Shown here one piece after another: positions 33,351 through 45,805 of a stretch of 64,000 bases of DNA. The stretch lies in contig WPIO01000002.1 of the NCBI GenBank assembly GCA_009760855.2, positions 9,170,001 to 9,234,000 on the forward strand, written 5' to 3'. The position numbers and the translations under genes are program-made. The notes under the pieces are model-generated. The model saw only the letters and a list, made by a program, of their open reading frames with translations. It was not told the DNA's origin and ran no database searches. Position 1 is the first letter of the stretch. Every line of letters starts with the position of its first letter. The DNA comes from Cristatella mucedo. Its lineage: Eukaryota > Bryozoa > Phylactolaemata > Cristatellidae.

Positions 33351-34600
33351 TTTTATTGACACGGGCTCCAACGTGGCCAACTTCGATTTGGAATGACCAG
33401 CTTGATGTCTGCAAGGTCTTTTAGCGCGTGCGACTGCTCGAGCTCACAGACGTAACGATTGTGAGGATGAAGAAATCCAAGCAGCGCGAGGCCTGTAGTA
33501 CTGCTACATTTAGTGCGAGAGCTCCGCCGGCTCTTGGGCAGTCAGCGCAAGGAATGATGGCACCTGCAGTGGCGCGCGGATATCAGACGTATTAAGACTA
33601 CGTGAAAAATCTTGGAGAGTGTCCGAGGAGAGAATAATCGCGGAGGAATCCCGACGGAAGGCGATGTTCCTAGAGCAGCGTCGTCGTTAGTAAGGAATCT
33701 TTGATTCGCAGACGTGGAGCTAGCTCCGCGGAAACTCTCCACCCGACCTCTCCAAGAGAATTGACGCACTAGTCAGGAGGATTTTCCGTACGCATCAGCC
33801 ATTCTGCCTGATCATATTTGGGGAAATTCCTGCGAACGACGCATTTTTAGGAGCGTTGACGACGAGTTTATGTACGACTCAAATTTTCCATCATCCTACG
33901 CACCTGTACCGCACGTACGTCGGTGCTGAGTAGTGGCCGTTGCAGTCACTCTGCCTGATAGCTGTTACCCATGTGGCGGCGACTCTTGCGACCACTAGTT
34001 AATGAATACCACAAACATATCGTCGTCCGAAGCGAAGGCATAATGAATAATGGCTCCACCCTCATTGGTATAAGATGCGCCCTCTGTTCGTGGCTGTTTT
34101 TGTTATATGGTAAGCATTCCTGCAACGGTCGCTATGCCCGCGGGAATCTTGATGATAACATTGTCTATGGTGGGCCTTTTTCGTTAATCGTTGCAACGGC
34201 AATAAAGGCTCGCGGCACTCTCGGTATTGCTTGCTGCACACTCTGCGACAGAGTGCTATTACGTATAAGCAACGATGGCTCGCGTAGACTCCAAGTTTGC
34301 ATGGCCTCAGATGACGAGTGCATTCATGGCACGTATATTCATCACGCGTGTCTGCGTCCCTCGGGGGGAAAAACACATTGGCACCGCTGAGCTGGTTTTT
34401 ACTAGACAATTTAGCAGTCTGCTTCGAAATTTATATCCCTAGTGTTTGCAGAATATTGAGCACCGTATCATTATTGTAGGAGAACTGCGTGCTTCAGACT
34501 TTTGCGCATTGCACGCATTGGGGCGCTACCCGAACAAGTGAGGATTTCGCGATCGTAGCAGCCACGTGGTTATGGAGTAAAAGGCCCGGAACTCCAAAGT
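33351..34600. other. unique sequence; 139-codon frame of unknown origin
   Basis: A plus-strand frame at 33,971-34,390 (139 codons) has scattered Cys (LIGIRCALCSWLF, IACCTLCDR) but matches nothing I know. An overlapping 115-codon frame is open on the other strand, so chance is likely. Confidence 0.2.
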
Positions 34601-34604
34601 GTGA

Positions 34605-34700
34605 GATCAAAAACAGTAACACTAGCAATAATGGATAGTTTTATGGCGCCCCAGTGAAAGCAAATCTCTGCCGATGCACTTCATGCGATCTTGAAAAAGA
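34605..34700 (-). mobile_element. possible LINE 3' tail, diverged
   Basis: AATAATGGATAGTTTTATGGCGCC...GCACTTCATGCGA resembles the minus-strand hairpin tail at 51,335-51,425. Divergence is high and there is no adjoining coding match. Confidence 0.3.
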
Positions 34701-35900
34701 CCATGTCGATTATTAATGGTAATATTGCGCACAATTGCTGGCCGAATAATCGCACACGGGACGATTCACTTGAACGAATGATGGTGTTCAAGAATTAGTG
34801 AGGAACAAGTCGATTTTAACTTCTGCTTCAATGAAAAGTCTTAATGATTCTTCGATGTCAGTCGGTATATAGCTCCGTACTTTTAGTGTTTAGTCTGAAG
34901 CTAAAAGCACGGTGCTCAAACTATTGTAAGCACCTTAGTGGGAGGTCAGCGGTTCAACAGCTTTCCTCTTGGCCGCCTGTAAACATGCGGAATTCGAAGC
35001 AGGAGCGGCCAACCAGCTCGTACCGATCTCGGAAAACTGACTGTCAGCGGCAGCTTCTCTGTAGGGTGGTCTGCGGCCACTTGCGGAAGTATAGTAGCTT
35101 TTCTGACTGAACGACAACGAATGAAATCAGCCATAAGCTGGCTGATTTAGCACGACGACGTTTCACTGCTACGTTTCGCTAACACTGGCATGATTGAGCT
35201 CATTGGTGTGGCACCTACCGGTCGGTAGCTTGCCGTACTTCAAGGCCTAACGGTCCACCGATAATTGTCGCGAATCGGCAAGTACTAGCGCCATTTCGAG
35301 CGCCGAGCTTTCGCACGGAAGACACAGCTTGTTTTCTTCTGAGCACAAAGGTTGTGCATTGAGCGTCCGGTGTCGCATCGAGCGTCGGCCACTCGAAGCC
35401 GAAGACTCCGGGACTGGCGACGCACACCGGACTGCTCACTCCGGGACGCAGCTGGCGCAGCTGCCAGCCGGGCCAGCTGCGCCAGCGAATCTTTGCAGCA
35501 TGCATTGCTGAAATTCGCGCTTGGATGTCAGGAAAGTTGACTGCTGATCAAAGCAACTTACTAGCTATGTACGAACGCAGCGCTGCTCAGAACTAGGCAA
35601 ACCCAACTCTCAAAACGGGCTCGGCCTGCCCATCTCCTCCAGCAAGTTCGTGCTAACTATTTCAGCGTCCTTCAGCGAAGTGACCCTTCAGCCAAAGATG
35701 ACCACGGGCAGCCCCGCATTCGCTAGAATCAGCTTACTTTCTGCTGCGTACACGCCAAAATAATTCGGGCTCGTGTAGTACGACGCTTGGAGCTGGTGCA
35801 GGGAGCCGCCGACGAGCGGCAGACGCTTAGGCAGGCGGTGCATCGCCCGGCTTTCTACCGAAGGTCCCGTCGCCACGCCCCTCGCTACGATCGTTGAAGT
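34701..35900. other. unique sequence with an inverted repeat at 35,451-35,486
   Basis: No gene recognised. A perfect 13-bp inverted repeat (GCTGGCGCAGCTG at 35,451-35,463 with its complement at 35,474-35,486, 10-base loop) lies in a GC-rich patch. Confidence 0.45.
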
Positions 35901-35904
35901 TTCT

Positions 35905-36175
35905 TACGCAACGACAACTACTCTCCATTCTGCCGACTATGGCTCATCCTTTTCAGCGGTCCTGAGCTGCTACTTTCATGCTGCTCACTACCTCGACTGC
36001 TCTCCTGACTCTGCTATGCTTCCCACTTTCTCTTTGTTGCGTGAGACGAAGTCTGTTGGCTACCGAATGCGTACCGAAAGCCGCTTAGGCTGTGAGTTCG
36101 CAATAACTCTCCTGCGTAACACCCGCATGGTCTTTATGACTTTGTGGAGTTATAGACGGAGACACATTACACCTC
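35905..36175 (+). mobile_element. L2-like LINE, 3' end (group 2)
   Basis: Near-identical to 29,100-29,360: CAACGACAACTACTCT, TCCTTTTCAGCGGTCCTGAG, GTCTGTTGGCTACCGAATGCG and GTTATAGACGGAGACACATTA. It encodes MLPTFSLLRETKSVGYRMRT and onwards. This and the 28.9 kb copy are the most similar group-2 pair, so they are probably recent. Confidence 0.85.
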
Positions 36176-36384
36176 GTCGTAATTCTCAAAGTTCTCCCTA
36201 CGCGTTCACGACAGCTGCGCCGCTATGTAGCGGCCCAGCGGGCCGGCTAGTAATCTTGCAAAAATGGCGAGACCATGCCTTCCGCGTACACCCTGCGCCG
36301 CCCGCGGCCCGTTCGTCCCAGCATCGTTCGAGCGGCAGGGACGTGGCGACTACTGTCTGGACTACACTCGGCCTGCCTTGTTCT

Positions 36385-36973
<589 letters not shown>

Positions 36974-36974
36974 G

Positions 36975-37965
36975 GCTATTTAGGTCCGATTCGAAGCCAG
37001 CGAATGCCTTCTCCGTAGGAGCCGCCAGCCCGCTGCCTGCTTTGTTCGCGTTGACGTGTAACCGCGGCAATAGCACTGCGGCTTTCGCCGAGCGTGTGCG
37101 GTCCTCCTGGGCTGCATATGCAAGCGCTGTGGGCTGTCGCCATCGAACGAATAGAAATCGCGGTCTTTGCTTTTCAGCAGTCGCCTCTCGGCGCGCTCTC
37201 GCGCATCGCCGTTACAGTTTTGGACCGTCGCGTGAGTTGATTGCGATCGCGGCGGCTGGCAAGAAGCGGGCCCGTCATCCGCGGTTTCTATGGGGGCGCG
37301 CTCGAAGTTTAGTCACGTGGCAGCACAGCTCGCGGCGGAGGCGTGCGACGCGCGACGACGCAAGGTGTGCGGAGTTTCGAGCGGTTCTCGCGCCGCTCAG
37401 CTTATAGGGCTTGAGCTCCTATTTATTATGAACATCGCTCACCGAGCTCGGCCTCGCTCGCTCGCTCGCTGAGTCGCCGCGATTGGCTGATTGGCGTGAA
37501 GCTCGAAGCAATCCGATCGCGGGAGCGGAAGCTCAGCAGCCGCAGCTTCCTCTTGGCAGCAGGCCGCGCGGACGCAACGCCGTGGCCCGCTCCGCGCTCA
37601 CCGGCGGCTGATTCCGGTGCGCGATCCTACTCCGCGGAACCGAGCGCGCGAGAGCCGCAGCCGCTGAGCCCCGGGGCCGCCAGCCCGCCGGGTATCCGCC
37701 GCTCGCTGTGGCGGGCATTCGGAAGGCGGACAGTTCAACGGCCCCGTCGCGCGGAGAGCTGCTGCAGTCCTACGCGGCCGGCGCAGGCGGGCTTCGCCGT
37801 ACTCGGCTGGCGATGGAGCGTGCATGATCCATGCCTTCTTCTCTTTGTAGTTTAATCCCAACGTTGACCCAATGAAACCTGCCTTTCGCTCAATGGCCGC
37901 AAAGCGAGGCCTCGCTGAAACATCGGCGAGTGTGTTGGTGGAGTGCCCAGGCAGGTGCCCGTGCG
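36975..37965. other. CpG-rich island, no gene proven
   Basis: CpG-rich, with GATTGGCTGATTGGCG at 37,479-37,494 holding two inverted CCAAT boxes, and (CTCG)n at 37,453-37,469. Frames of about 60-119 codons are open on both strands and none has a known domain. It may be a promoter island. Confidence 0.4.
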
Positions 37966-38079
37966 GGCTCTTTCACGCACGCACCGACGAGCACTGATGA
38001 GCCATTTCTTTACTCGACCTCATTTCTCCTTCACTCGTCTCCTTCTCAGCTCTCGTTATTTCGACTGCATCGTTATTTC

Positions 38080-38116
<37 letters not shown>

Positions 38117-38185
38117 AGTTCTCTTTATAGCTCTGCTCTCTCTCCCCGCTCTCTCTCTCCGCTCTCTCTCTCTCTCTCTTCCATT
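38080..38185. repeat. (CT)n-rich tract
   Basis: (CT)n at 38,080-38,114 and further CT-rich runs to 38,185. Confidence 0.93.
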
Positions 38186-38424
38186 ACGGTTCTCTCTCCT
38201 CTTCCTTCCCTCCTGCCTCCCCTCCCCTTTCCTGTCTCTTTAGCTACGCGCGGGTATCTGCACATTTAGCCACCTCTATATCTCTCTCAGTGTGTAAGCA
38301 AGCATATATTTATGAATGAATAAATGTACCTTTACATGTACGTATGTATGAAAGCATGTGTGTACGCACATACGCGCATTTCATCGCACCTTCGTTGACT
38401 TGTACTCTGGGCTAACGGAAGGTC

Positions 38425-38490
38425 CAGTCGATGGTCCAGCTGCTAGCGTAACATATTACGGACCCCGACGTCTAGGTTCAAATCGATCTG
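38425..38490 (+). mobile_element. tRNA-like SINE head fragment
   Basis: A-box-like GATGGTCCAGCTGCTAG at 38,431 and B-box-like TAGGTTCAAATCG at 38,472 stand at tRNA-like spacing. No SINE body follows; a LINE begins shortly after. Confidence 0.4.
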
Positions 38491-38539
38491 AAGGGTAGCA
38501 CATAACGCCGATCACTTGACAATACAACCTAGTCTCGCG

Positions 38540-38998
38540 TGTTCAGTGCCCTGGTAGCACAGCTGGTGATGAATATGGCTGCAGGGCCAGTGAAAAATGG
38601 CAGAGGAACATCAAAACAATAAATAGTCCGGAGTTTTTTTTTGCTGAAAGAGCTGCAATGACTCCCTGTCGAGCAATGGGTACAGAGCACATCGTTTGTA
38701 ACTCTGATCCACAAGGTCGGTCATGACTGGGCTCTTTCATACCTAGCTGAACTGTTGTACAGGTTTCAGTGACCTCTTTGTCCCAGGTCTTCTATGGACA
38801 ATAAATTGGCCGTCTGACTCAGCTATGATTCTCGTTTTTCGTTGTTTCGGTAAGATCAAATTTGTTAGCCACCGCTTGCGAAATGATAGCCGCTTAGACT
38901 TTGCGGGTGAAGTAGAAACTCTACAGTTCAAAAGCCAATTAATCATTGTGGTATTGTGCAGTTACAGATGGAGCAACGTTACATTGCAACATATTCCA
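38540..38998 (+). mobile_element. L2-like LINE fragment (group 2), internally deleted
   Basis: The plus strand reads QLVMNMAAGPVKN, then LLKELQ-LPVEQWVQ, a frame break, and LSYLAELLYRF and MDNKLAV. It then skips to the last part (SHRL.., GTTACAGATGGAGCAACGTT). The LVMNMAAR motif is shared with 51,270-51,300. Stops are frequent. Confidence 0.75.
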
Positions 38999-38999
38999 C

Positions 39000-39950
39000 T
39001 TGAGATACGAAGCGAAGGTCACATAACGGGTGGCCAATAGAAGCCCTCGCCGGGGAAATGGTCGGCTCGTTTAGTAATCGCATTCGACTTAAGTCGTTAC
39101 AATTACTTGCGGCTAACAGTGCCCTTGAGAGATTCTAGGATAACTGGGCGATGTATGGGTGTCGCTTTGGTTTGGTTACTGAATTAAACTGCAGTGCACT
39201 TCCCATGTATTAGGGTTAAAAATGCATAAGTAAACTGGTTCGTCCACCAGCTCTATCCCCATTCCTTCTAGTTCACGACTGCACTTTCCTTCAAGCATAT
39301 TCGCGGCTGTATATTGCTTTCTTTTGAAAAGTTAGGATGTCATACCAGCCAGATTATGACACACATAACGACCATTTGTGATTCCTGAATTACAACCTAT
39401 GAAAAGCACTTATGTACAAAACTAGAGTCTATATTGTATAGCCAGATATCTGGAGTAATAGTCAGTGGGGCTCCGTGCTTCGAAGTGAGCTGTACTAATC
39501 CTGTGGCTGATGGTATACACACAAGTATTTTGAAGAATTGAGTAATATCTTTTAATCGAACTCAAGTGGCAGCTAAGTCTGGTGTAAACTTAATTGAATT
39601 GTGGGAGAGTGCTTACGCGAAATAACTCCAGAGACAATGCTGACAGCTACTTGTCGCTTTTGCTTGCTGCTTCTGCTTTTGTAATTAGCGTAGCGTCCGG
39701 CCCCTAATGTATGCCCCACCAGCAGCAGGTGGTTGAACAGTTGACTCGGCGAAGCATTCGGCCTTCGATGTTGTCGACGTTGCCCCACAGCTGAATTACC
39801 TCATCTGCGGCGAGTCAGCCAGCTCGCAGGTATGCGCGTGCGAGAGTATAAACTGGAAGTTTCGTTTACCGCTCAGCGTCGTCTGCGCTTGTGTCTCTGT
39901 GAGACTCCACTAGGGCTGCCGCCGCCGGAGCCACTGTAATACTGATACAA
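39000..39950. other. unique sequence, nothing recognised
   Basis: AT-rich, with no open frame over 72 codons. Confidence 0.4.
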
Positions 39951-39954
39951 CATA

Positions 39955-40440
39955 CGGAGCATCTTATTGAATTGCTGTGCGCATTTACTGAAAGTGTCAT
40001 TTATGTGGGTGCACATAAACGATATTTGAAGTAATGGTTAGCGGTACCGGTATTGAAACTTAAATCTACTGATAAACTTAAGTCTAGTACGTGTAATGTG
40101 GCAACTACTATGCAACAGGAGAGCAAACTATGGCGCCAGGAATGAAGCTTCTACGGTTAATCTAGAAGATGTCAAAGGCGATAGGGTGACCAATAGTGCA
40201 TGCCGCGGTTGAATCTCGGTGCGGTGAAATCAGAAAACTCGAGACACGCCATGGACAGTTAGAATTTCTTTTATTGCAGACGTAGAACTGGCCGCTATTA
40301 AGCTGTAAGGGGGTCTGGTAAATTAGCTTCGACGGAAAATGTGAGGAGCCAACTGGTCATTCATCCCGCTCTGTGTGCCGTGACTGTGGAGCCTATGACT
40401 GCTGTTATTTGCTTCGAGACTGCTGCTGCTGCAGTACAAG
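39955..40440 (+). repeat. dispersed repeat Y, copy 2
   Basis: Matches copy 1 at 20,555-20,995 through GATGTCAAAGGCGATAGGGTGACCAATAG, the GTGCACATAAACGATAT part upstream and the CTTCGAGACTGCTGCTG part downstream. Copy 1's open frame is not kept here. Confidence 0.55.
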
Positions 40441-41740
40441 CTTTTTGGTGAAGACTGCTTTTCTGATATTGCTAAGGCAGCACTGGCACTCGGTGATCGG
40501 GCTGCCTGTGGTTACTGCACTCTGACTCACGTGAATTTTGAAAAACTGCCACTGCACACCTGATGTGGGTATACGATTTCGGCGAAATGCACTGCAATGA
40601 TATGGCCAGATATCGCATGCCAATGTGCTTTATAACAACGGAGGGGATAACTTGCTGCTTGAAGTTCTCGCAAGTTATTCGTTTCGATCATCCGACTTCG
40701 CGTTTGGATAATAATTGCTTAACATCTTGTTGTCAATGATTGTGATCGACACCTGGCCACGTCCACAATTATTATAATACGATTTGAAGTTGAAGCGTCT
40801 GCATCGTCGAAGGTTAATGACCTCTGCGCTGGCTCAAGGTGGCTGTGAGGTAAAAGCAAATAAATTGGGCCCCAATTCAGTTTGGCATTCGCCTAATTAG
40901 TAACTGCGTTTTCCGATGAGCGTCTGCTCTGCTATAACGTCTTCTGGATGTACGCAAGGTATTTGTATTTGGTCCACATCTTTTCACAATTTATGCTCTC
41001 CTCTTTGTCGATGTATTCACCGAGTACAATCTGAGCATTCATTTCTATGTCACGAAGCTGCATCGACGCATTGAAGTAGAGTCACGCAGAATATGAACGT
41101 ATGCAAATCGAAAAGATTGCTTTCAAATAGGCAATACGTGGTGCAAATGAGAGGCTGAAGATGCAACGCTACTAGAGGACCTGACACGGCACGTCGGCGA
41201 TCGAGGACACATCCTATCTGATGGAGGGAAAATATTACCGAAAACCTTTCATCGTAGCCTGTAATATGGACATTCTGCTATGATAAGGCTCCAGGCGCAG
41301 GCTGAATATTTGGTCAGCCACGTGGTAGCAGGCCTCGCGGCTTCCAGAAGATATTTACGCTCCGAGGGCAACAACTGGGACTACTCTGCCAGTTCGCTCA
41401 ATGTGGTTCGTGTCGCATCGTTGCAGTGTCCGACTAAAGAATCATGGTCTCAACAGGAAGCGTGTAAGTCTAATCTGCTCGTGCATCGCCGGCATGCATC
41501 GATTTGGCGTGCATTCTTTGCAGCGCTTTTCGACCCAGGAGTATCCGAGTCCTCGCGTCGTCGTATTGCGAGTATTGTCAAGTTACGCGACGTGCGTCCT
41601 ACGACTTCGTGCGTTCGGCTGAAGTGAACGATGGCTCTCTTCATCGATATTGGACACGCTTAGCATTGTCGACCGGAAACGCGCCGAGCCTTTAGTCCAC
41701 GACCGTAATCCCAGTACTTTACTAACTCGGCGACTGGAGA
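40441..41740. other. unique sequence, nothing recognised
   Basis: A 115-codon plus frame (41,280-41,627) has no recognisable motif and is overlapped by other frames. Confidence 0.3.
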
Positions 41741-41743
41741 GTG

Positions 41744-41846
41744 GGCAAAGGTAGAGGTAGCTATAGAAAAACGGCAGAGGTAGAGGTAGCGTGGTAGAGT
41801 TAGCGTGGCTTTGGCAACGGGTAGAGGTAGAGTTAGCTATAGGCTG
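41744..41846. repeat. GGTAGA-type minisatellite
   Basis: Imperfect repeats of GGTAGAGGTAGCTATAG and AGAGTTAGCGTGG in tandem. Confidence 0.8.
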
Positions 41847-41974
41847 TAGAAAAAGAAGTACCGGATTGTTCCGCTGAGCCGTGGCGTAGTGTCGTTGGGG
41901 ACGTTGATTACTTCAGCGTAGCCCGCAGGTCCGACTTTGGACTCAGTTAGGGAGGTGGTGCTAATATGTGTGCG

Positions 41975-42335
41975 AGTGTATTTGTAACTCCACAAAAACA
42001 CACAGACCGTGTGGATGTTATACCGGACCGGAAAGTTTTGTTTAGCACACTCACAGCCTAAGCGGCTTTCGGTACGCATTTTTGGTAGCCAACAGAATTC
42101 ATCTCACGCAACAAAGAAAAAGTGGAAGCATAGCAGAGTCAGGAGAGCAGTTGGGGTAGTGAGTAGCATGGAAGTAGCAGCTCAGGAGAGCTGAATAGGA
42201 TGAGCAATAGTCGGCAGCAGGAGAGTAGATGATGTCGTTGCGTAAGAATCATGGAAGCGCGAGTTCCACAGGCTAAGACCTGCTGAGCTACAGCTTCTGT
42301 CGCCAACTGTGGCGTAGCGAGCAGCGGAATCTCGT
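41975..42335 (-). mobile_element. L2-like LINE, 3' end (group 2)
   Basis: On the minus strand the order is TTGGCGACAGAAGC, GTGGAACTCGCGCTTCC, CTGAGCTGCTACTTC, ATGAATTCTGTTGGCTACC and the CTTAGGCTGTGAGTGTGC end. The encoded MRTESRLGCECAKQN matches the copy at 49.3 kb. Frameshifts are present. Confidence 0.85.
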
Positions 42336-42354
42336 CGCAACGTAAACAATAAAG

Positions 42355-42540
42355 ATCGGCTGATTCAACAGCCCCGTTTGCACAACGTTGGAAGAGCCTT
42401 CATTAATGGCCATCGCCCTCGCTTGCATTGGGCAACGCGGGATTTGTGGATGCAGGACTCAAACCCACGATTCGGCTCTTGGAGAGCGAGCACATTTGTA
42501 GCACCTTGCTGACCTTGGCTGATTGTTAGCGCGAACAAGA
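42355..42540 (-). mobile_element. tRNA-derived SINE (SINE-1)
   Basis: GGCTGATTCAACAGCCCCGT, GGAAGAGCCTTCATTAATGGCCATCGCC (in parts) and GCAGGACTCAAACCCACGA (B box on the minus strand) are in SINE-1 order. Near full length, diverged in the head. Confidence 0.8.
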
Positions 42541-42900
42541 GCTGTTCGGCGGCGGGCAAGAACTCATTTGTCCTGGAGCAGTGAGCCAGAGAGGAGCGCC
42601 AGTGCGGTTAGAGAGCTAGAGCTTAAGAGCAAGCCGGGAAGCTCTGAGACCAGCGGTGGCGATTCGGCCTTTAGAATTGGTCCAATACCCGCGGGAGCTG
42701 CTGATTGATATTGGCTGGCCTGTCAACGTCCGCCATCACTCTGTCCAAAAAGGATTGTCTGGAACCCATTCGCCATTCAGCTGGACAGAGGTGCCCTTCC
42801 AGTGACCTAGTGACGGTATTAATTCCTTACCGTAATGGGCCATGGTGTCGGGCCCAATATCACTAAGCTCTTGCCCCACTGTCTCAGCCAAGTATTTAAG
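42541..42900. other. unique sequence, nothing recognised
   Basis: No supported feature; a 61-codon frame crosses the SINE border. Confidence 0.35.
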
Positions 42901-42921
42901 AGTCGAGCGACGCTCGCTTTT

Positions 42922-43066
42922 TGTCTTTTGGTCTTTCGGTTTTTTGGTCTTTTGGTCTTTTGGTTTTTGGTCTTTTGGTCTTTTGGTATTTGGTCGTTTG
43001 GTCTTTTGGTCTTTTGGTCGTTTGGTCTTTTGGTCTTTTGCTCTTTTTGGTCTTTTGGTCTTTTAA
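42922..43066. repeat. 8-bp minisatellite (GTCTTTTG)n
   Basis: About 17 units of GTCTTTTG, some shortened to 7 bases or carrying GTCGTTTG/GTATTTG variants. Because 8 is not a multiple of 3, each frame gives an 8-residue protein repeat: KRPKDQKT on the minus strand, Phe/Leu/Trp-rich on the plus strand. The resulting open frames are by-products. Confidence 0.93.
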
Positions 43067-43309
43067 TTGGCACCTCGCTTCGGCCTCGCTTCGACGCCGT
43101 CGGACTCGTTTCTCAGAAAGCGAGGAAGGAGGGCGGGCTGTTCCCCGGCGATTGACCGAACAGGGAGAGACAGTGCTAGGAGGATTCGGTGGACCCCACC
43201 AAATACGGTCGTATCGCGCCCGAGCTAGCATTTTGTGTTTTTTTTGTGTTTTGTGCGTGCGCGCTCGCATGTGGTCTCGGCATAAGGAGTTGCCGGTGCG
43301 AGCTAGACG

Positions 43310-43640
43310 TGGTTGGTGTGCGTGGGTATTCCTTCCACACTGGTGGAAACGGAGTCCTAGTTCTCTGGTTAGGTTTTAGGCTCCGGTTCGGGCTCCGCCT
43401 ATGTGGGTCGTTCCCCACTACAGACGTAAGCAGCCTAAGTGTGGAGACGTGTTTCCTCCGCAAGAGTGCTCGAGATCACGTGTGTGGGTTATTCCTTCCA
43501 AACTGGTGGAAACGGAGTCCTAGTTCTCCGGTTAGGGTTTAGGCTCCGGTTCGGGCTCCGTCTATTTGGGTCGTTCCCCATTATCTGCGTAAGTAGCCTC
43601 AGTGTGCAGACGTATCCCCCCGCAAGAGTGCTTGTGCAGT
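43310..43640. repeat. tandem duplication, two units of about 163 bp
   Basis: GGGTATTCCTTCCACACTGG (43,324) recurs as GGGTTATTCCTTCCAAACTGG (43,486). The shared part continues through CGGAGTCCTAGTTCTC, TTCGGGCTCCG, GGGTCGTTCCCCA and CCGCAAGAGTGCT. The units differ at scattered bases, so the duplication is not brand new. It may lie in a long terminal repeat, because AGATTAAACTGAG and AATTAAACTCAG follow, but no second copy is in the window. Confidence 0.8.
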
Positions 43641-44820
43641 TGAGAGCGTGTGAGGAGTGTGGAGATTAAACTGAGCTAGACGCGCAGCGACTTTGTGCGC
43701 TTGCGAATTAAACTCAGTAAAATCCCCAATTTGTGTGTCTCGCTTTCCAATTCACGCCGCGGACTCACGACCCCTTTTAGTAACGGTAAGCAGGTCAGCG
43801 CCAGAAACGCTCGTTTCGTGGCGGCCAGCTTATTGCGCGTAGGCGCGCACCGAACGGCAGCAGGCGCTAGGTTACGCCGCTAGGCAAGCGGCAGGTCAAG
43901 CCTACTCCGCCGAGCCTTCAGCGTTACACATTTCTCCAAGGCTAAGCCCTCTGTCGAGAAGAAATGCTTAACGAGCGCGTCTCGCGGTCCTTCGTTTATG
44001 GCGGCAAAACAAGCAACAGAGCGAGTTCGAAGAAGTAATATTGCACGTAACCTTACACTGGGGGGTCGCCTATCATTGTGCGGTGTTCCTATTTCGGACC
44101 ACGTCTTTGAGATCAGTGATAAAAAGCTGTAGCTCTATCTCGATGCCATCGCCGTAGACGATGAGTTTGGGAGTGCTGAATGCCCGTTGGGTCTGTCTTG
44201 AAAGGAAGCCTCTAATCAGACAGCAGTGGAGGCGGAGGCTTTTGTACGAGGCTGACAATTGTCACGGTCGACGGCGTGGCGCGAGGTATAGATTGTTTCA
44301 GCGGCGGGGCCATGTGCCGAGGAAGAGGCTCAAGATACACCACTGGCGTCGCCGCTGAGTCAGCGTGCTGACAGGCTAAGGCTCTGACTGGCTAATGCGT
44401 GCGCCAATGTCGTACACCCGGGCCTCGGTCGTAGCTGGCGAAGGAGAGCTACTCTTACATGACATTCAGGATAACAAGTCTGTATCTAGCGTTCATCTAC
44501 GACATCGCCAACAACGGAGAGTGACTCACAGAAAAATAGATGCACGTTAGAATGAAGAGCACCAAATCGGCAGCGGCGGCCACTGCATCATTGCACGCTT
44601 TGCGAGCGGCTGCTGGGCAGAACAAACCGAGGCTGCCCTAAACAGCTCGAAAGAAATTTAGGTGGAACGCATTGTCTAGAGAAGTACGCGACGCCCACGG
44701 GTCGCACGTTTTGGCAGCCTGTAGCCATTTTGAGGCGAGGCGAGGTGAAGCCAGGTGAAGCCGCTTGCCTGGTGGCACTTCAGTCGAGCGAATAGGCACG
44801 AATGTGTGCGCTTGCACGGG
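43641..44820. other. unique sequence, nothing recognised
   Basis: Moderately GC-rich with short frames on both strands and no family motif. Confidence 0.35.
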
Positions 44821-44822
44821 AG

Positions 44823-44825
<3 letters not shown>

Positions 44826-44884
<59 letters not shown>

Positions 44885-44888
44885 CGAG
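44826..44888. repeat. (GA)n microsatellite
   Basis: About 27 GA units with one AAAG interruption near the end. Confidence 0.97.
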
Positions 44889-44889
44889 A

Positions 44890-45435
44890 GGCGACTGCCC
44901 CGAAGTTGCCACACTTCGGTGCCGCGAATGCCGACCTAACGCCGAAGAAGCCACCGCCGGGGAGACGCAAGATTTAACGCAGCGTTGCGGCGCGAAGCTT
45001 TATTCTGGAGGGATCGGGCCTCATCGCTCGCACATACGCCGTACGCATGCCGGCAGCGCCATGCGTCACGTTCTCAATACGATCAGGAATGCCTACGGGT
45101 TGAGTTCGTTAAGATGTAACTGAGAAATATCCAGTAACCGAGTTTTCTATCTATTATGCGAGGTACATTTCGACCTTAATAATCCAATTTTGGGTGTGTT
45201 TATAAGTAAGAGAAATTAGAGCTGCAGCCAGTTGAATGCACACAATTAAATAAAAAGATAAACGAACGGGTTCCTAGGAGCGACTTTTTTTCTGCAGCAT
45301 CGAGCATTCAGTTTTATAAAGATGAGGAGGATTCCTCTAGCTATTCACATGTTAAGATTCCGCTGAAATCTTGCGTGCATAGCGAAAGAGGTGACTGTCA
45401 GGGTATGCTCCTTGAATGCACGCCTGTCTCTTCCT
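44890..45435. other. unique sequence, nothing recognised
   Basis: No supported feature. Confidence 0.35.
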
Positions 45436-45437
45436 GG

Positions 45438-45590
45438 GCTTTCGCCCAGGACTTAAGGTGCTTGCTCTTCACGACAATGGGTTCGAGTCCTGCAGGGGGA
45501 GATACTTTATTGTCCACTGCATTGGTGGTGACAGTCTATACAGAGCTCTTCTGCCACTGTATAAATGAGGCTGCGAAATCAGCAAATCCG
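45438..45590 (+). mobile_element. tRNA-derived SINE (SINE-1)
   Basis: GACTTAAGGTGCTTGCTC, B box TGGGTTCGAGTCCTGCAG, body GATACTTTATTGTCCACTGC, CTCTTCTGCCACTGTATAAATGAGGCTG and the end GCGAAATCAGC. Confidence 0.85.
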
Positions 45591-45626
45591 AAAGCAAATC
45601 CGAAGCAAATGCGAAATCAGCAAATC
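45578..45626. repeat. short tandem repeat at SINE 3' end
   Basis: Units of AGCAAATCCGAA / GCGAAATCAGCAAATCC recur three to four times, seemingly expanded from the SINE end. Confidence 0.75.
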
Positions 45627-45704
45627 CTTTCTTTTTCTGTAGCAGCAAATAGATGTTTCGATTAAACGAATGTTGTGCAGCGCAGGTTTCTATCATGCAC
45701 TCGA

Positions 45705-45805
45705 AGCCTGTAAATGGTATAACAGAAATGTAAAGCGCCTAGGAAGAGATTGAGTTCTCTGAGGGCGCTTTGTTAAGTGCATTATTAATAATATTATAAC
45801 GTCTT
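45705..45805 (+). mobile_element. L2-like LINE 3' tail (group 1)
   Basis: TGTAAAGCGCCTAGGAAG pairs with CTGAGGGCGCTTTG, followed by GTGCATTATTAATAATATTAT. Tail only. Confidence 0.8.

Noticed and set aside
42819-43379. Lys-rich KRPKDQKT repeat protein and its Phe/Trp-rich counterpart
   Set aside because: An 8-base repeat automatically gives an 8-residue repeat in every frame.
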